Shown piece after piece: positions 62,696-64,000 of a DNA stretch of 64,000 bases (position 1 is the stretch's first letter; every line of letters begins with the position of its first letter). The translations under genes were made by a program, and so were the position numbers. The notes under the pieces were generated by a model that made no database searches, was not told where the DNA came from, and was given only the letters and a program-made list of their open reading frames with translations. The stretch comes from Gammaproteobacteria bacterium (GTDB taxonomy: Bacteria; Pseudomonadota; Gammaproteobacteria; Tenderiales; Tenderiaceae): assembly GCA_021731365.1 (NCBI GenBank), contig JAKFXL010000025.1, positions 57,428-121,427 of the forward strand. The letters run 5' to 3'.

Positions 62696-62980
62696 TTACT
62701 TGGTTGGGTATTTGTAAAAAGTGTTATTCAGGTATCGAACAACCTGATTGATCTGCGGCTCTGACCAGTGTTTGTTATTGGCGCTCTCACAAAACTCAAC
62801 ACGTGCTTTTAGCTCAGGTAGACTCTGTATAATGCTGTCCTTGCGGACATATATAGCATCGTCGTGACACTGCTGACACTGTCCGTCGACAAGTTTTTTG
62901 CCACTAGCGACATCAGAGGCATAAACACCAGGAGTCATTAATACAGTGACGACCGTAGCAACCATAAGCACTTGTTTCAT
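62696..62980 (-). CDS. Small periplasmic cytochrome c lacking an obvious axial Met
   Basis: A 94-residue class I cytochrome c with a signal peptide (MKQVLMVATVVTVLMTPGVYA). The haem motif CQQCH lies in DGQCQQCHDDAIYVRKDS, the conserved pattern of small cytochromes found in sulfur-oxidising gammaproteobacteria. A second Cys-containing stretch ARVEFCESANNKHW is present. No Met occurs in the distal part; the axial ligand could be His at NKHW or absent. It ends 6 bases before the rsgA start in the same orientation, so the two may be co-transcribed. Confidence 0.82.
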   Translation of the reverse strand: MKQVLMVATVVTVLMTPGVYASDVASGKKLVDGQCQQCHDDAIYVRKDSIIQSLPELKARVEFCESANNKHWSEPQINQVVRYLNNTFYKYPTK

Positions 62981-63103
62981 GACAATTCCTCATATGGGTG
63001 GAAAGTCCTTCATTCTAGCTGATTACATCCAAATGTGTTTCACTTATAGGTTGTATCATTTGTAAAATGGCAATACCAAAAACTTACACATAAAAGGGCT
63101 ATC

Positions 63104-63646
63104 ATGCTGCAAAACCCCAATAACCTAGTCTGGATCGATCTAGAGATGACGGGACTTGATCCTGACACCGATGTGATAATTGAGATGGCAACTATTGTCA
63201 CTGATGCCAATCTTAACACCATTGCTGAAGGGCCAGTTTTTGCCATCCATCAAAGCGATACCATATTGGCGACAATGGATGAGTGGAATACCCGTCAACA
63301 TGGAGGATCAGGGTTAACGGCGCGGGTAAAAGCCAGTGCCATTGATACCCGTGAAGCAGAGCGACAGACGATTGAGTTTTTGAGTCAGTATTTACCAGCT
63401 AAAACATCGCCCATATGTGGTAATAGTATCTGCCAGGACCGTCGGTTTTTATACCGCCATATGCCGGAACTAGAGCAATTTTTTCATTATCGCAATTTGG
63501 ATGTCAGCACAGTCAAGGAGCTGGTAAAACGTTGGGCACCTGAGTTGGTCGATGGTTTTGCGAAAAAGGGAAGTCATCTGGCCCTTGATGATATTCGAGA
63601 CTCCATTCGTGAACTGCAATATTACCGGGAACATTTTTTTAAATAG
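63104..63646 (+). CDS. orn: Oligoribonuclease
   Basis: A 180-residue DEDDh exonuclease that degrades RNA dinucleotides and short oligonucleotides. The DEDD motif opens as [24 protein letters not shown]. Further conserved blocks are HGGSGL-like in [34 protein letters not shown] and [18 protein letters not shown], which holds the catalytic His and Asp. It is divergent from the cytochrome-rsgA pair. Length matches E. coli Orn (181). Confidence 0.96.
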   Translation: MLQNPNNLVWIDLEMTGLDPDTDVIIEMATIVTDANLNTIAEGPVFAIHQSDTILATMDEWNTRQHGGSGLTARVKASAIDTREAERQTIEFLSQYLPAKTSPICGNSICQDRRFLYRHMPELEQFFHYRNLDVSTVKELVKRWAPELVDGFAKKGSHLALDDIRDSIRELQYYREHFFK

Positions 63647-64000
63647 TTTAGATTGTGTCGCTACCTCGTGACCAATTGATGGCGTCCATGCCATCAATTG
63701 ACTCGCTTACGCGACAGCTGATTCCTTTTGCCCGGACCGTCCTGCGTCCGCTACGTTTTCGTACAACATTGTTCACTTTCTTTCTCTCGTTGCACTCAAC
63801 ATAGCTACCACAATGACTCTACGGCTACTAAAGCCGCTCCTGCATTTCTCCGTCGTTCGCTACCGCTCTCAACTTGGCCCATTGGAAGCGAAGCTACAAT
63901 TTGACGACATATAGCAAACGCCATCACCCAAAATTGTTGCCAATGTTCCATAATGTGCCCCTTCTCAACTCGTAACAGGGATTGCCGTGGCGTATTCGTG
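63647..64000. other. Non-coding end region with hairpin repeat
   Basis: No gene seen. It contains a perfect hairpin CAATTGATGG / CCATCAATTG with the loop CGTCCATG (63673-63700), then a long segment with AAAGCCGCTCCTG (about 63832) that is also found near 18240. No tRNA is present, although orn is followed by tRNA genes in some relatives. Confidence 0.55.
63673..63700. repeat. Hairpin repeat with CGTCCATG loop
   Basis: Perfect 10-base arms around an 8-base loop. It is a relative of the repeat at 18221-18242, which shares GTCCATG in the loop and a downstream AAAGCCGCTCCTG segment. It is not a classical terminator because no T run follows. Confidence 0.6.

Noticed and set aside
63647..64000. 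Possible tRNA after orn
   Set aside because: No cloverleaf with a TTC-arm or CCA end was found; only the hairpin repeat.

Overview
The window looks like chromosomal DNA of a gammaproteobacterium. It carries zipA, which is essentially confined to that class, together with smc, the ffs-dnaX-ybaB-recR block, divergent rsgA/orn, cysZ, alaA, trhO, queF and an NsrR-type regulator. Small c-type cytochromes fit a respiratory, possibly sulfur-oxidising member, but species cannot be named from the sequence alone.

Layout. (1) 16-11123: a co-directional, AT-rich run of twelve tightly spaced or overlapping genes, cut off at the left edge. It holds an ArsP-like permease, a Cys-Cys thioredoxin-fold protein, a thioester-reductase-like enzyme, a complete polar amino acid ABC importer, an OsmC protein, and an export-like module (MacB/LolD-type ATPase, FtsX permease, LolA-like carrier, DUF1302-like barrel). 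A LuxR regulator faces it. It looks like the distal part of a small-molecule or thiol system whose core lies outside the window. (2) 12-25.8 kb: accessory DNA with a DUF4832 protein, a Xre-RES toxin-antitoxin pair, a lipoprotein phosphatase, a cytochrome, alaA, REP-like repeats, a jacalin-like lectin, a 1133-residue FecR-TPR-barrel protein, and a cemetery of type VI-type effector/immunity genes (dead Tse2-like toxin, intact Tsi2-like and Tai4-like immunity genes). (3) 25.8-32.9 kb: a metabolic island (HPP membrane protein, haem-oxygenase-like diiron oxidase broken by a frameshift, acyl-CoA ligase, class II aldolase, tautomerase, cupin, TetR) bounded by a 256-bp direct repeat of the 3' end of a DUF599 gene.

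(4) 33.3-38.4 kb: trhO, then a DUF6502 gene, an outer-membrane protein and a beta-propeller lipoprotein that share a GGGA-N5-TCCC palindrome in their promoters, suggesting a local regulon. (5) 38.4-43.4 kb: DAHP synthase, a decayed REP-associated tyrosine transposase, and three secreted or anchored proteins of unknown role. (6) 43.4-46.6 kb: a copper-export unit (copA, copZ, a 25-residue membrane peptide and an AraC regulator fused to a metal-binding-like domain) with a good candidate operator. (7) 46.6-64 kb: mostly housekeeping genes: cysZ, a sugar kinase, queF, smc, zipA, two tandem TPR-glycosyltransferases, 4.5S RNA, dnaX with a likely programmed frameshift, ybaB, recR, nsrR, rsgA, cytochrome c and orn, ending in a repeat-bearing non-coding stretch.

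No CRISPR array, tRNA, rRNA or intact insertion sequence was seen.
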